A DNA stretch of 64,000 nt from Mesaphorura yosii (Eukaryota > Arthropoda > Collembola > Poduromorpha > Tullbergiidae): contig WIXG01000078.1 of the NCBI GenBank assembly GCA_009869945.1, positions 1 to 64,000 on the forward strand, read 5' to 3'. Within the stretch, counting starts at the first letter, position 1, and each line of letters begins with the position of its first letter. The notes beneath the pieces are model-generated. The model ran no database searches and was not told the origin of the DNA. It worked only from the letters and a program-made list of their open reading frames with translations. Of the stretch, positions 51,101 to 64,000 are shown in pieces. Made by a program: the position numbers and the translations under genes.

Positions 51101-54100
51101 TGCGCTTAGATTAGATAAACATTAATAAAATAGAGTGTAATACGTCGTAAAATTCGTGGCCACAAGAATTGATCGTTTCCCAACAATGCAAAACAAAACA
51201 ACAAGTGATACAATGCAATGGCAGCGAAATGTGTTTATTTTATTGATATTTTATTGCCACCGCTGCTCTGCCATGCTCTGACCGGAGACGTCGACGTCGA
51301 CATTAACAGACAATTACAATTAAACTTGTACCGGTTGACAATGCACAAACAAAGACCTTGTTAGTGGAGATTTATTTAATTGCAAGTGTAATGAACTTTC
51401 TGCCGTCAATGCCCAAATCTTAGCTTAAGCTTCGGCTGGGTCGCTGGGCAAGACAATGCCGTGATTCAGGTGCTGCTTTACGTTGGCAGCAGAATGAATG
51501 AATAATTGCCAATCAATCACTCTCCTTCTAATGGTGAATGTTCGACTTGTTCGTGAGATCGTAAAATTTACACCTTGAGCAACGGCAATGCAAAAATGCG
51601 TACACGTCATAGTACAAGTTTGGCTCTACAAAAGAAGACAAGAAAAGGAATGAAGATGTTATGCGAAAAAATTAATTCATGAAATGTTGAAAAAGTTCTT
51701 AATTGAAAGGCACCCTGCAGGGAAATTATGACGTGCTTTTTCCGTTTGTGTCTCAGCTTCCCGTTCTTCCCCGTTGCAGCGCCGATGTATGGTTCAAACG
51801 TAGTCAGTTCAGCTGATAAAATGAAAATGAATCTCTGGAGGCGCATTACGCGGAAATATCCTCCGCTGCTGCAACTGCAGTGTAGTGTTAGCACAATACG
51901 TAATAATACTTTGGTATTAATTTATTAAGGTTTCATGCATCATATCTCTCCAAATAAACTCGTCACAACTGGTGTTAATAACCTGGGCCAGAATTAATGG
52001 CATGCATAGGGCACGGCGATGAAGGGAGAGCAAGGCAAGGCAAAATTAGAGCAGGTCGTGGAAGAATCAGTCGAAGGCCGAAGCTACTTGAAGTTCTCGC
52101 ACATTATTTAAGGAATTTTAGTACAAAATTCAGTAAAGAATTGAATTCTCAGGCTGAAGCCCCTTCAATTTTTTAAAATGTTGTATATTTCGAGTCATTT
52201 GTTAAGTTCCAAGCTCGTGAGATAAGACCGTTCGATGTGGAAGAGGAATCGTGAAAGGTTTACCAAAATGCTTTTGTGAAGTTTTCCGATTGAAATTTGA
52301 CATCCGTTAAATCTTAGGATGCGGATAAGGAAGATTGACCACGGAACATGAAAATCTCAAATTTATAAACTCGCGTCCATGTAAAAGCGAAAGTAGACCA
52401 CTTCATCAAAGTAAAGGCATCACCGTCTCACGCAACACGCTCAACTTCAACTCATGGATTCACGTTTTTCCATAGAACTCAAACTAACTCCATCTTATTC
52501 TTTCGCTCGTTACTCGCTCGCCTCTGCTCTACGCTTCGCTTCATGCATCGCATCGCATTGGAGTCGTACTCGTAAATATTCGCGTAGCCTTTCTCCCTGC
52601 GCTCCACTCTTAGTTTACCTTCTGCAACCACTTACGTCAAAGTAAATCTTTTAAAAGATTCGATGTTCGCTTATTTCACACCAGAGTATCATTATCACTA
52701 CCACCGGAGCAGATACTTGACGACTATGGCTCTGACTCTGGTTTATCCGTTTTAAATTGTTAAACTTTTGATACGACACAAACTGCAACCAAATGCCATT
52801 CAATTCAATTCTTGTACAATTTAAACTTGTACTCGGCTTAGCCCAAGTACATATTGTCCAGCCTGGAAAGAAAATGCGAATCAGCGTTCCTGTCACCCTT
52901 CGCGCGGCATCCATTAGGAAAATGAAGTCTGGAGACCAGTTCAAATACAAATACTTCGTGCGTTGTCTGTAATGTTCGTGTCGGTGGTAGAATTTTTGCG
53001 CAATGACTCAAGGCAAACATGATCCGGCGTATTTCAAGGGTTTGTTTCCAGTCGAGCCCACTGCCATGATCCTCGAGTGCTTGCTCGAGTGATCCTGTCA
53101 ACCATGCATTATGGTCTCGACATTATTGAGTCATACAAATTTTTAAATGAAACTGCTTCTTGTATGCCTGGGCGTGCTCACATGCATTACATGGAGTTCG
53201 TAATTAAAAAGTTTTCGACGAACAAAGAACTCCTTGGGGGAAATTCCAAAGCGTATGGAGCCGAAATAATAAAGTTGACAGTTTTTCTCAGACGGCAGTG
53301 AGCAGAATTGTCAAGGGAAGTTGATTCGGTTCATATCGCATTAAGTACTCTTGGCTCAGTGCAGGAAAGGAAGATATTTATTAGTGCTCGATGCCAGGCG
53401 ACGAGGCAGGCAGGAAAGAGGGTTAAAAGTTTTTCTGAAATTGTACAGACAGCAGAGCAGAGCAAAACAGGAGATGGCAAGATTGGGAATTTGGGACTCG
53501 CAGCAATGCAATGCACTAAGTGAAATTAACTTACGAGAGCCGAGTAAAGATTTTGTAAACTAATGTACAAAGTTATTAGTTTTTACTTATTATGGTATTT
53601 CGGCTGAACTTGAGATATTTGTATGTCAACACAACATCAATATGTACTTAGCAGATAAGATCCGCAGAATGCAGGAATTTGGGACGCAAAAATGTGGAAC
53701 ACAGGCACGGCACGGAAAGCGCCTGGTCCTTTCCTCCTGCAGTCGGCTGTCCAGCATCTGCAAACTGCGAAATTTACATTTAATTAATCGTAGACTTGAA
53801 ATTCGCAGCGGAGAACATCTGACACCTTTTTTTGGTCTTTTAAATCCAGTGTGACTGTCGTTGTATGGTGTGAATTAATAAAACTCACAAAACAATTCGT
53901 TGTACTTTGATATCAAAAGGGTGATTTCTTAAACATTTAAACTGGATCTGTTGCCTATTCTGCATCTGCGTGTCGAGTCGACAATGAAATACTGAGCAAG
54001 AACAAGTGCATCTGTTGCCGCAAAAATATAAACAGTCAGTGTAATATTTTAAAATTGGTTTCGTCGCTGTCGCAGTGTTGCTTGACAAGCCCACAGCCGC

Positions 54101-57100
54101 AACTGCAACGAGTCTCACTTTATTTGGACACCTCCTCCTGTTTTACATATTTAAAATTACATTTTTAGATTGCATTTGTATTTGTAGCGGAACAGCATCA
54201 CAGAGTTGGTTTGGTGTAGTTCGTAATAATATTTAACAGCAAGTACAAAATGTGGCAAATGTAAATGCAAATACGAGTACCCAAACTTTCTCCTGTTCGA
54301 GCTAGAGCGAAACGAAAGGGGAACATTTAATATCGCATCCTATAAAGAAATTGACACTTTTCAGAGTGTAAATTGTAAATTGTAAAGTGTGAGTAAAAAT
54401 CCATTGCACATTGCACAAAGCACACAAGCAATGAGAGGGTTCATATTTTAAAAGAGGCTGCGGCACTTCATCTCATTTTATTTCAGTGTGCAATGCAGTG
54501 CATTTTGTATTTGTATTAAGTTTGACATAAAATTGACATCGAAAGAGACGTGCGACGTAATAAATGGAAGCATATGCACTTTATTACTCGCGAGGGTTCG
54601 CGCTTTAAAATCTTTACGATATTCTTTTAATAAAGTGCTGCCAGACAAGGCTGGCAGCTATTTCTTGCCATTTGAAGGGCAGGCATGAATGAATGCAGAT
54701 GCTAAATGTGTGGATAATTTAATAATGCTGGCTGACACATTATTAAATAAAGCGGTGAATTGCTTTGAAATCACTTCCATTAATTTGATATTAATGCGCG
54801 AGGCGCAGATTTCGTGCCTCGATCGTCTTTGGCATCGTATTTCAATATTGCTCGTAGCCATGCCCTCTACACTGAAAAGACTCGACTCACTTTCTCTTCA
54901 TACGTGCATTGTGCATTGTGCATTCCCAGTATTGGGTATTGCATTATTAAAAAACGGAATCCAGTCAAGAATTTCAAGTATTTCGCCGAGCTTCCATTTT
55001 TTAAGTGTCATAACTCAATTCTGTCTACGTGCCCGTGCGTTGTGGTTAAGTGAATCTTGATGGGAGAGGCAGGCAATCCTCGTCCAGCTCGGTTTCGTGA
55101 AGGTTGCGGTTGTGGCTGTGCCTATTGAAAAGGAAAAATGAGTTATTATTAGATCCAAAGCATAAATATGACAGATGAATGATGCTGCTGCTGCGTTGCG
55201 TCGGGCCCTCCGCGTCCGGCCGTCCGGCCATTCTTCGCCACGTCAGTAAATATCATACGCACATGTCATTACGCACACGCAACTCATGGCGATGTCCATC
55301 GCAGTAAGACAATGGACAGGATGAACAAACTAATCAAGTGCATCATCTTCTGCGATGCGATGGGATGCAATGCACCGCGTCGCGATTGCTTTGCTTTGCG
55401 AAAGGAAGGAAAAACTAACCGTAACTGGCAACCTCTTTTCAAAACAAAAAGTTGCGATCCCTCGGGATGATGATTGAGTTGAGTGCGGTGTGGTGTGGTG
55501 GAGAAAACCCGGGTCGCTCGCCAAACTTCCATAGAAAATGTCTGGAAGGCAGGACAGTACTGAAGAAGTAGAAAATAAAAACACGGACGACATGAACTCC
55601 AGTTGATACATTTTCCTCTTTCCAGGAAGATGCGAGTGTGGTGAAGATGAGACAATGTTGCAGCAGCAGAATAATAGTAGTATCGACGACGACGTGCCCT
55701 ATCGCCCTACTCTTTCTATTCACTGCAATTCTTGCACTGCACCGAATCCTGGTCGTTATTATGATTGGAAAGAAAATTCCCACTTGAGAATCTTTACTGG
55801 GTTCAAGTTCATCTCCACGCTGCACTGGAATGGAATGACATTAAGTGCAGCGGGCGCGGCGCGGGTGCAGTGGCATGTGGCAGTTGATGATGAGCGTATT
55901 GCTTTGTGTGAAAATAATAGATCAACACCACAAGAGCGGCAGTGGCAGCGAGATGAAAACGAGACCTTCATTATCTTTTCATTATATTCTTGGCGCGAGT
56001 GTGAGAGGCTTTCATCGGATCCAGCCTCCCTCGACAAACTCTCACTCTCACGCATTTTAATCAATAATCCGGCAGTGCAGCAGTGCAGGGCAAAGATGCG
56101 GGGAAAGTGAGCTGTCATGCGGAAACTCCACTTAACTTTATACTCTTATAAATGCATTAATAATAGGAAAAGAAATGCAGTGGGGGATGCAATGCAGGGA
56201 TTTCAGGCCAAAAGTGCACGCGGCGCGAGCCGCTTGAATCATTGACTGACTTTTTAGAAGGTTAAAAAGGATCCTAGACTCTGTGCTTTCTCTTTTGAAA
56301 CACCGGCCAACTAATTACAGCTTGGATTTTAACCCTTTTGCTTTGTTTTGCTAAGAGAAGACCACTCGAGTCGCTGAGATTTTATCTTTGACAGTAAATT
56401 AATACAATTATGATGATTTTGAAGAGGTTCAGATTTTTTCTCGGCACTTTTGAGCTCACGTCGCATCTCAGCCCCTCTGTTCTTGTGCATCCGGGCTGAT
56501 GCTGATCGCTGGAATGATACTTTAAATCAATTATGGTATTTTTTCTTGGCACCACGCGAACGCGTCAAAACCCTGCCTGATGCGGTTTTGAGAAGATGAA
56601 CTGATGCGGAATACGAGGATCGAATACAGATGGAAAGGGTTAACTTAAGTGCCCTGTAACAATACAAGCTTCCACTGCTGCTGCTAATAAGCTTTTAAGG
56701 TTTGTTAAATAGATCATAATAATATTTTGATGGTGAAACACTGTAATTGGAAAGGATCAATGAAAATCCAGCGACGGGGATTATGCATAGGGATAAATAA
56801 ACAAAAACACTCAAGACAAAGACGATAAAGACAATACGTCGAGCATCGAGCTCTTCGACAGGGCGGCCACTTATCGGATGAGACGAATCAATGATTCTAT
56901 TGCCTTGAAGTAATTTGAGCAGGCACAAATCCTTCTTTCTTCTCTTCTTAAGTAATGTTTACTCTAAATATTTTGCTAATTGCAGGCCGGCCACTGCATT
57001 CGCATTCCAATTCTTACAGTTGATTCCAGACATTCGTATTTTCTTGTCCTAATTACGTTGTGTTTTGTATGTCTGTTGATCAAGACCCTAGATTTGTCAG

Positions 57101-60100
57101 CGTCTGCTCTGCTCTGGTCAACTGGATCAGTTTCAACAATGTACACAACACTAATACGTAATTGTCTGTCAACACAAATTGAACCATTTCCGTTCTTCGT
57201 TCTGGGTTGCTGATTACTGAATACATAGAGCAAGGGACCCGTAGTATTGTTGTCAATGCCATGAATGAGCCGAGTGATTCAATGATTGTCGAGGAAGTGG
57301 TCTCTGGGTCGTCGTCGTCGATCGTAAGTTGTTAATGATATTTATTCCGGTTTCTTGTCGTCATTGTTTTTATTATTATTCAACAAGACCGAGAGCAGGC
57401 CCGGCCCGAGTGTCTCGGCTGGGATTAGTTGTCTCCGTAAGTAATAGCTTGTACCATTATTTGAAACTTTATATTTATTTACGCAGTGTACAGCGTGCGG
57501 TGACGGTGACGACGGTGATCTCGCAGCTCCAGCTCTGCTGCCTGCTCTGCGGTGGAGACAGATGAAAAGTGATGTTTTGGATTTGTGAACCATGTGAATT
57601 TGGTATTTGGATGTGTAACGTGTAATCGTTGTCGTTCGTGGCCGTGGCTGTCCTCGTTCCGTTTCTTGAATTAGACAGAGAACAAGCAAAGCAGCGCAAG
57701 ATGAAAAAACAGAAACAAGATTTACCCATTAAAGTGTCCCTCAAGTATCAGTGTCTCAATCTGGAAGACTAATGAGTGTCCAACTCTCTCCGTTCTCCAA
57801 CAATAATACATCTTCGGTTGCAATGCTGGGTGTGGGCCTTCAACAATACGGACCGAGGGCTGTGGCTGTTATATAATTCAAGAAATACGAAAATAAGAGA
57901 AGTACTACATGTCATCAACTGAGCTCCGTCGGTCGCGCTGCTGCTGGTGACGGTGACTGCTCTCGAGAGTCCTGGACTTGAAAATGATCTCATCCATTCA
58001 CGTCACTCCGAACCTTTTCTTTAAATCTGCTGCAATAAATCCGGATTTTCAATTTATAATGGCTGTGGCCAGTCGCATTCGTCCTCGTATTTTTACTGCC
58101 TGGTCATAGAACAGGCGAGAAATCTTACGTCTTGGCCTTAATGAATACGAATTACGGGCATTACCTTCGACGAAGGGCTAAAATCACCAAAAATGGTCCA
58201 AAATCAGTTATCTTGGTCAAAAACACATTCCAAATGACTTGCTCGCTCTGGTCCCGTAATGATAATGATGGTAATTCTTAACGTAAGAGTTAACGGAGTA
58301 CTGGAAGTTAATGAAGGTTGGTCGTTCGAATCCGTGCTCCGAACATGTTTGTCAACAAGTGATGAGTGTCATTTCACTTTTTGGGTACATTTACCAGCAG
58401 TAAAGCATTAGCCTCAAGATAATAATGCCTTTCGCGTCGCGTTTTGCCCTGATTTTCTGATTTTTGTCATTACGTCTCTTGAGAGCAAAGCACGGACGCG
58501 TAATTCCCAAAGGATGTTGCGGATGCTGGTAAATTTGGGATCGACGCAACCCACGAAATACTTCAGGCTCCGTTTTGCACTCAAAATGTGTTTATAATGC
58601 AATGCATCTTTCAATTTATGTAATTATGCACTTTTCACATCATATGTCTGTCAGTAAAGAACCATTTCTATTCCAAGGCATAAAATACAGAGTTAAAAAG
58701 TTGCGTTTTTCGAGATTCGAGCTCGTACACAATTTACAGGAATTGTTGAATTTGCAAGCTCGACATTCCTCGAATTCTTGCTGCCGCGCGCTGTAAAAAG
58801 TCTCTGAGAATAGGCGAAAGCGAAGAAATCGAGTTCCGACTCCAAAAAATGTAGGGTGTCGGATCCTGGTGCCGTGAAATCTGTTGCAAGTCAAGCCTGA
58901 AAGATTCAGTCATCATGAGCATTATGCCTGGCGACATTGTCGCCGTCGATTTGACACCATAACACATGTCTCGCTCAGCCACAGCCACAGCGTAATGTCG
59001 TAGGCCAAGGGAAGTCCTGATCGTAAAACTCCTTGTTCTGGAAGTGACGACGACGGTCCTGGAAACCGGAGTCGGAGTCACCGTCGCGCAGTCGTCGACA
59101 CGGATCGGGTTTGGGTCTCATTTGATAATTGTAGACTTGAAATATGACTTTCTTTCATTCTGAGTGAAGGGAGGCGTAAAAATGCGCCACGCCACGCCAA
59201 AGCAGGCTGACAATCGAATAGCGGGATTGAATTACAGCGGGGCAGCCAGCGACGAGGCAGACTGGAGATTAAGTAGTTAGTAAATGGTTTAAGTTTACAT
59301 TCGCTTGTCTCCACGTATTAATTTACTGACCGAGTCCGACTTACAATCTACAATGTTGCATAATGAGGGCTGGAATTGTATTTATATTGGTATCGACAAC
59401 ATGAATGTTTGTTTTAAACCACTAACCTTACGCGATTACATTACGTTACATTGCCCATTGTTTTTGTACGTTATTAGTGCGGGCTGTGATTGCTGCATTG
59501 TTGCAAAGACATCAATAACGCTTAAGAAACGCAACGCAACAATTCCAAAAGTCCAATACAACCGGCTCGCAGGCGACGAGACGGCGACCAGGAGACTTTG
59601 GAGACTTGATAGGCATCTTGGACCTGAACTGAACCGTGTACATGAATGACTATGACTGAGTTTCTCCAGGCTTCAAGTTTTTTGCTGCTCATTGGTCACG
59701 ACTCAAACTCGCTGTTTAGTTAGGAAGGACCACGAATGACTGTAAAAACAATACGACTGTTTTAACGATCCATGCACTCCTCCTTTGACTCGGCTGCTCG
59801 CTGGCAGAGATTTGACTGTTCGTAACCTTTTGTATGCTAATTACCTGGATCTACGCGGTGCTGCAGTGCAGTGGATGCCTCCTTGCCACCTCATTAGACT
59901 CTACTTGGCTGGATTTCCGTGACTCGGTTTGGCGCTGGGCTTGGCTCAGCTTAATGAAGCCAGGAGCGACGGCACGGCAGCGGGGCAGCAACAGCTGTCA
60001 ACTATTATAAAATCTTGGTAAGCGTTGAGCCTGACTTTTATGGATATTGTTATTATTATGGAATATTATGTCTCTTTTACACATTCTAAAAACATCACTC

Positions 60101-61800
60101 TTCCTTTGTGCCATGGAGCGGAGTCGTCGGCCCAAAGGGATTCCTGTGCTCGAGCTGGAGTGCGCTATGGTGCTGGATTTCTGGAATTACTGGATCGGGA
60201 TCGCGGCTTCAGACTGTAGAGACCAGGGACCCGAATTCATTACTGCAATAATAACAATTAGAAAAGGACGAGTTGTTAATTACGCTCAATGCTGTTCTTA
60301 ATGGATAATCTACACTTGCACTGCCTGCAACATTGCTGCAACTAATTAGCAATATAGGAGCAAGAACAGCCTTGATAAGGCGTCGTCGGCTGAAACGATT
60401 GCAATACTTACCGACGCGGTCGGAGGGATTTCAAGTTTTAAGCCTGAAGACCTTGACGGGAGTTTAATTGACATGGAGTCAGCAGCTCTTTGAACTTGGT
60501 TACGAACTCATTCGGTCCGGTCTTAAATAACTTCTTTTCTTGGAGAGCAACGCAGCCGTGATTTTTGCACCTCAATGACGAATTCAAGGCTTATCTCTTC
60601 GGTGATCTCCTTCGATAATCCTTTTCCCAAAGTTAAGTCCGTGAGAGGCTAAAGTCATTTGGTAAGAACAAAATTCGTGGTATTACACAACTGACACTTT
60701 CCAAGTCGTATAACACTACGCGAAATAATGGCTTTCTAGCGAGCTATTGTTATTTTTGGCATTTACGATCAATAGATCCAATTCACGATTGCGTCCTCCT
60801 TGGAATTTTGTATTTGGCGTTTGTAAATGAACGTAAGTGTATTTGTTTAACCACTCGTGCATTAACCCGTCAGATTTTAATATCAGAATTCTATTTACAT
60901 GAGCTAATCGATACCGTCGTAAGACCCGGATACGGCTTGCATCAAATTCCTTAAAATTTCTAGCGTCTCGACGCGCATTTCAACTGCCTTTGTTGACATA
61001 TAAATTACTTTTCCTCTGCCAAGCCTGGGCTGTTGCTCTGTCTCGTTTCCATCTCCAAGTCCATGTCCCATGCCAAGTGCCAAATGTAAAGTAATAATGT
61101 CACTCCAAGTCGAAAACCACATCAAACGCCTTCGTCTTGCCTTATCCCGTGACATGACGCAGTTTTAACCTCAAAAATGAATAAGAGCCAGTGTAAAATG
61201 TAAACTTTGTTGTTTCAATGTGTAATGACACGAATCCTCTTCGATGCTGCTGCTGCCTCGACTCGAGTAGCTCGTAACTCGTAATTCCATCCTGACTTGA
61301 CGTGACAACTTCCTTCCTTGCATTTACTCCTCGTCCTGCATCTCTTGAGTACTGTTTTACATATGCTTCTGCTCTGCTCCGAACACTGAACAAGATTAGT
61401 TTCGAAATGTAATACAAGCTGAATTGTATCGGTAGCGTGAGAGAATGAGGAACTCTTCCATTTTGACATATTTTCTTAGCCGAGCCAGCCCGGAGTGCCA
61501 CCACCATGTCAAATATTTCATTTTTTTTATGAGATGCTCTGCGATGGGCGACGGGGACGGCGACGGACAGGCACGAAGAGTGAAGAAGTGAAATGAGATG
61601 CTGACAGCGCAGTGTGAGGACAAATCGACAAATGTGAGGCTGTGAGCAGACGAATTCCGCACCTGTGCTGTCAATTGCTCGCGTGAGCCATAAAATTGGC
61701 CCAATCTTCGTGCAGCACAAACGCAAATGGCTGACACATTTTATTCCGGCTGTATTTTATTGAGTGGCAGAATTCTTAGCTTTCTTGGCATGGCAGGGCA
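45122..61800. other. Upstream flank of mirr, no supported gene
   Basis: This region would be the promoter-proximal and distal 5' flank. Open frames are scattered, overlapping and without motifs. I searched the minus strand for an Iroquois N-terminus of the 'QFGYPY' type and saw none. Triplet-rich patches occur, such as GCAGGAGCAGGAGCAG near 46928 and GACGACGACGATGAG near 50198. No TATA box could be tied to a start site. Confidence 0.5.
54629..54650. repeat. Short inverted repeat GCTGCCAG/CTGGCAGC
   Basis: An 8-bp perfect stem with a 6-nt loop (ACAAGG). No associated gene; probably incidental. Confidence 0.4.
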
Positions 61801-61834
61801 TGGCACACGAAACATGATTAAAGATTATGCATAC

Positions 61835-61889
61835 TTTTACGGTGTGTCATATCAGCGCGGAGCAGCTCATGATATGACACACCGTAAAA
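61835..61889. repeat. Perfect 20-bp inverted repeat with 15-nt loop
   Basis: Left arm 61835-61854 (TTTTACGGTG then TGTCATATCA) and right arm 61870-61889 are exact reverse complements; the loop is GCGCGGAGCAGCTCA. Pairing stops abruptly at both ends. RNA from either strand would fold into a 55-nt hairpin. It could be a recent foldback element, the termini of a tiny deleted transposon or a small-RNA hairpin. No target-site duplication is obvious. Confidence 0.75.
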
Positions 61890-64000
61890 ATTACTGCTGG
61901 CCACGGCCATGGTCATAACTTTGGATCATGGAGCATGAGAACAACGGCTCGGCTCAGTTGTTCATGGCTTTATAATGAATGCAGTGCATTTCCAGCACAA
62001 GCGCAGCGTAATGCTGGTTATTTTCTATTTGTAGTTGTCCTTGTCTTGTTAAAGATCTCGTTTTCGTATTTTGTTTTTGGTAAAGATGAGAAAAAGAGAT
62101 GTAAAACACGTAAACTCTATTCGTATCTTGCAGTGCACTGCAGTGAAAATGATGATAATAATAATATTAAAGGCCCACCCATGGACACGAACACGGGCTC
62201 TCAGGCTGGCTGGTTGGCTTTGGCTTGGTTTCCAGAAAAGAGTTATTGTGGATGTTGTAACCTCATCATGCCATGCATGATCTCGACGATCATCATCGTG
62301 CGCAGCGGCAGCAGCGCAGTCAGTCGTGGTCTGGTTTGTTCGTGGACATCACTTGACATGTGGATGCGGACAGACAAACAATCATGCATTATCCCGTACG
62401 CAGTCATCATCATCACGACACGACGGTACAGGCGACACGACAATGACGAGACAATTATTTCGATGGACACAGAATTAATCTACATGATGCTGGCTAATCT
62501 TGTGCTACTCGCTGGATACGAAATAAATCCGTTATCATGTTTGACCAAATGGTCCGTTACTGTTTGCTCAACTTGAGCACATATTTACATTTGCTTTTTC
62601 ATTGGGCCATCAACTTCTTCAATTGATTGGGAAACCTCGAAACAATTCCGCGTGAAGCACGATCCTGATTAAATCGTAGTGCGGTGATCAGGAATAGAAA
62701 ATTAAATTCACAACCACAAATAACAAAGCAATAATGAAAGTACAAATGATCATGATCACAGTCGTTTCAATGAGATCGATATGCTTACAATGCAGAAAAC
62801 AATGAAGTGAAAGGCGGAAAGAGATTTACGACTGACTGGCACGGCGAGTCGGAGATTTAATTTGCGTGCGCGGAAATCTGTCGCTTCTTGTGAAGCCGTG
62901 CCCTCTGCAAAGTGTGGTCATTTTATAGGGCAATCATCCACTCACTGCGCTGCGGAGACTGTGGCCATCGTCAACGGGTAGCGCAGTGCAGGGAAATAGC
63001 AAAGCAAATAGCTGAAGTTCAGAGAACATAAATCACGGCGGCACTGAGCTGCGTAGTTGCGCTGTGGTTTGGTTTATGGCTAGTCTTTTCCGTAGAGCCT
63101 TCTCGTACTCTCGATAATTTATTTCGGCGAGTTGCGAGATTGCAGCCTCTCCTGTCACAATTTTTGGTCAAGCCAAAACCCAAAACCCAAACTCGTACCC
63201 GCAACAAGCAAAGCACGAGATGATCTCTGTTTATATTTATTGCACTGCATTGCGAAAGCCAAAGCAAGGCAGGCTGGCACAGAATAAATTTAACAATGAC
63301 AAGGAAATGGGTCCTGTGCTGCTCTGCACAATGTACACAGCTCCAAAGGGCTGTGCTCTGCTGTCCTGTGTAGGTGTAAAATTTAGTATGACATGAGCTA
63401 AACCTTTATATGACCAAAACTGCGACAGCGCGACCGCATCATGAAAACGGGATGCGAACGAACCTTGGCGCACTGCATTGCAGTGCATGGCAGAGATTAG
63501 CTGAGAGGGTCCACGTTCGTTCGTCCGTCCACGAGACGCGAGAAGACAAATGGAGCAGCGACTTTGATTAATTGAATTGTAACGTCAAACAGGCACGGCA
63601 GACGCAAACGCAAACGGCAATGAACACGACTCTGCCTGGCTTTAACTCCGAGTCTGGTCTAGTCTAGTGCCGGGATTTAATGAGACACTCTGAAAATAAT
63701 TTGGAATGAATTTAAAATGAAGCCTGAAGCCAGAAGGAGAATAATAAATGAATCTTTTGGTTGACACGTTCTCGAATCTCGTCTCATCTTCATCAGGCCG
63801 GCAGGCAGGCGCGGAAAAATGTCAACAAGCGACACGCTCACACGCTGTATCGTTCGTCGCGTCTCGTCCTCATTCCATCGTCAATCAGTCAGAGCGACTA
63901 ATTTCGGTCGTTTGCCGTTTATGTCTTTCGTATTAAATTTCGGCATGAAAATGGTCGGTCGGTCAAATCGTCGAATGCAGGGGCCGGGGAATGGTGTGAA
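61890..64000. other. Unassigned sequence to the window end
   Basis: A 213-codon open frame (61935-62576, plus) is unusually long for this region but has no recognisable domain and a composition unlike the real genes here, so it is not called a gene. The remainder holds only short overlapping frames and a CAGG array near 63800. Confidence 0.45.

Noticed and set aside
55655-56118. Overlapping 151- and 119-codon frames on opposite strands
   Set aside because: Both strands are open over the same bases with no motif, so this is compositional.
57762-57778. TGGAAGACTA, resembling the start of miR-7
   Set aside because: The match ends after about ten bases and no foldback partner lies nearby.
58310-58345. 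GTTCGAATCC, resembling a tRNA T-loop
   Set aside because: The bases flanking the loop do not form a 5-bp T stem, and no A box or acceptor stem lies upstream at tRNA spacing.

Overview
The window looks like nuclear DNA of an arthropod. It is about 40% GC, gene-poor and split by introns, with small introns (83-233 bp) next to multi-kilobase ones. Two things point to arthropods: a mirror-type Iroquois homeobox gene, and the 3' half of a gene resembling the arthropod gustatory receptor superfamily. A non-insect hexapod such as a springtail, or a crustacean-like lineage, would fit, but that is inference and I cannot name the species. Nothing bacterial, viral, rRNA-like or CRISPR-like was seen.

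Layout. (1) 1-964, plus strand: the last three coding exons of a multipass receptor of the gustatory receptor (7tm_7) type, with a poly(A) signal; its 5' end lies outside the window. (2) 965-9340: intergenic, containing a divergent dispersed or tandem repeat near 2.4 and 3.0 kb. (3) 9350-10446, plus strand: a TMEM249-like two-pass membrane protein, either a single 259-codon ORF or with one extra phase-compatible upstream exon, and an ATTAAA poly(A) signal. (4) 10.45-30.2 kb: about 20 kb with no supported gene, ending in a palindrome- and TACG-rich tract just downstream of the Iroquois gene. (5) 30212-44974 (5'UTR perhaps to about 45.1 kb), minus strand: the Iroquois gene. Four coding exons are well supported and a tiny first exon is tentative; introns are about 0.14, 7.15, 5.66 and 0.23 kb. 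All splice phases agree, giving a 526-residue model with an intact TALE homeodomain. (6) 45.1-64 kb: the upstream flank of the Iroquois gene, with no confident gene, one perfect 20-bp inverted repeat near 61.85 kb and a stop-poor stretch around it.

The three genes do not form a pathway. The Iroquois gene would be a developmental transcription factor whose long introns and flanks probably hold enhancers (inference from the family). The receptor and the TMEM249-like gene look like unrelated neighbours. No second Iroquois gene lies within about 30 kb downstream or 19 kb upstream of it.

The most useful leads are: the TMEM249-like (CatSper-auxiliary family) gene in an arthropod; the rewritten cysteine motif in the Iroquois N-terminal region; the frame-open last intron of the Iroquois gene; the palindromes just past its stop codon; and the 20-bp perfect hairpin near 61.85 kb. 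I did not find a convincing undescribed multi-gene system.
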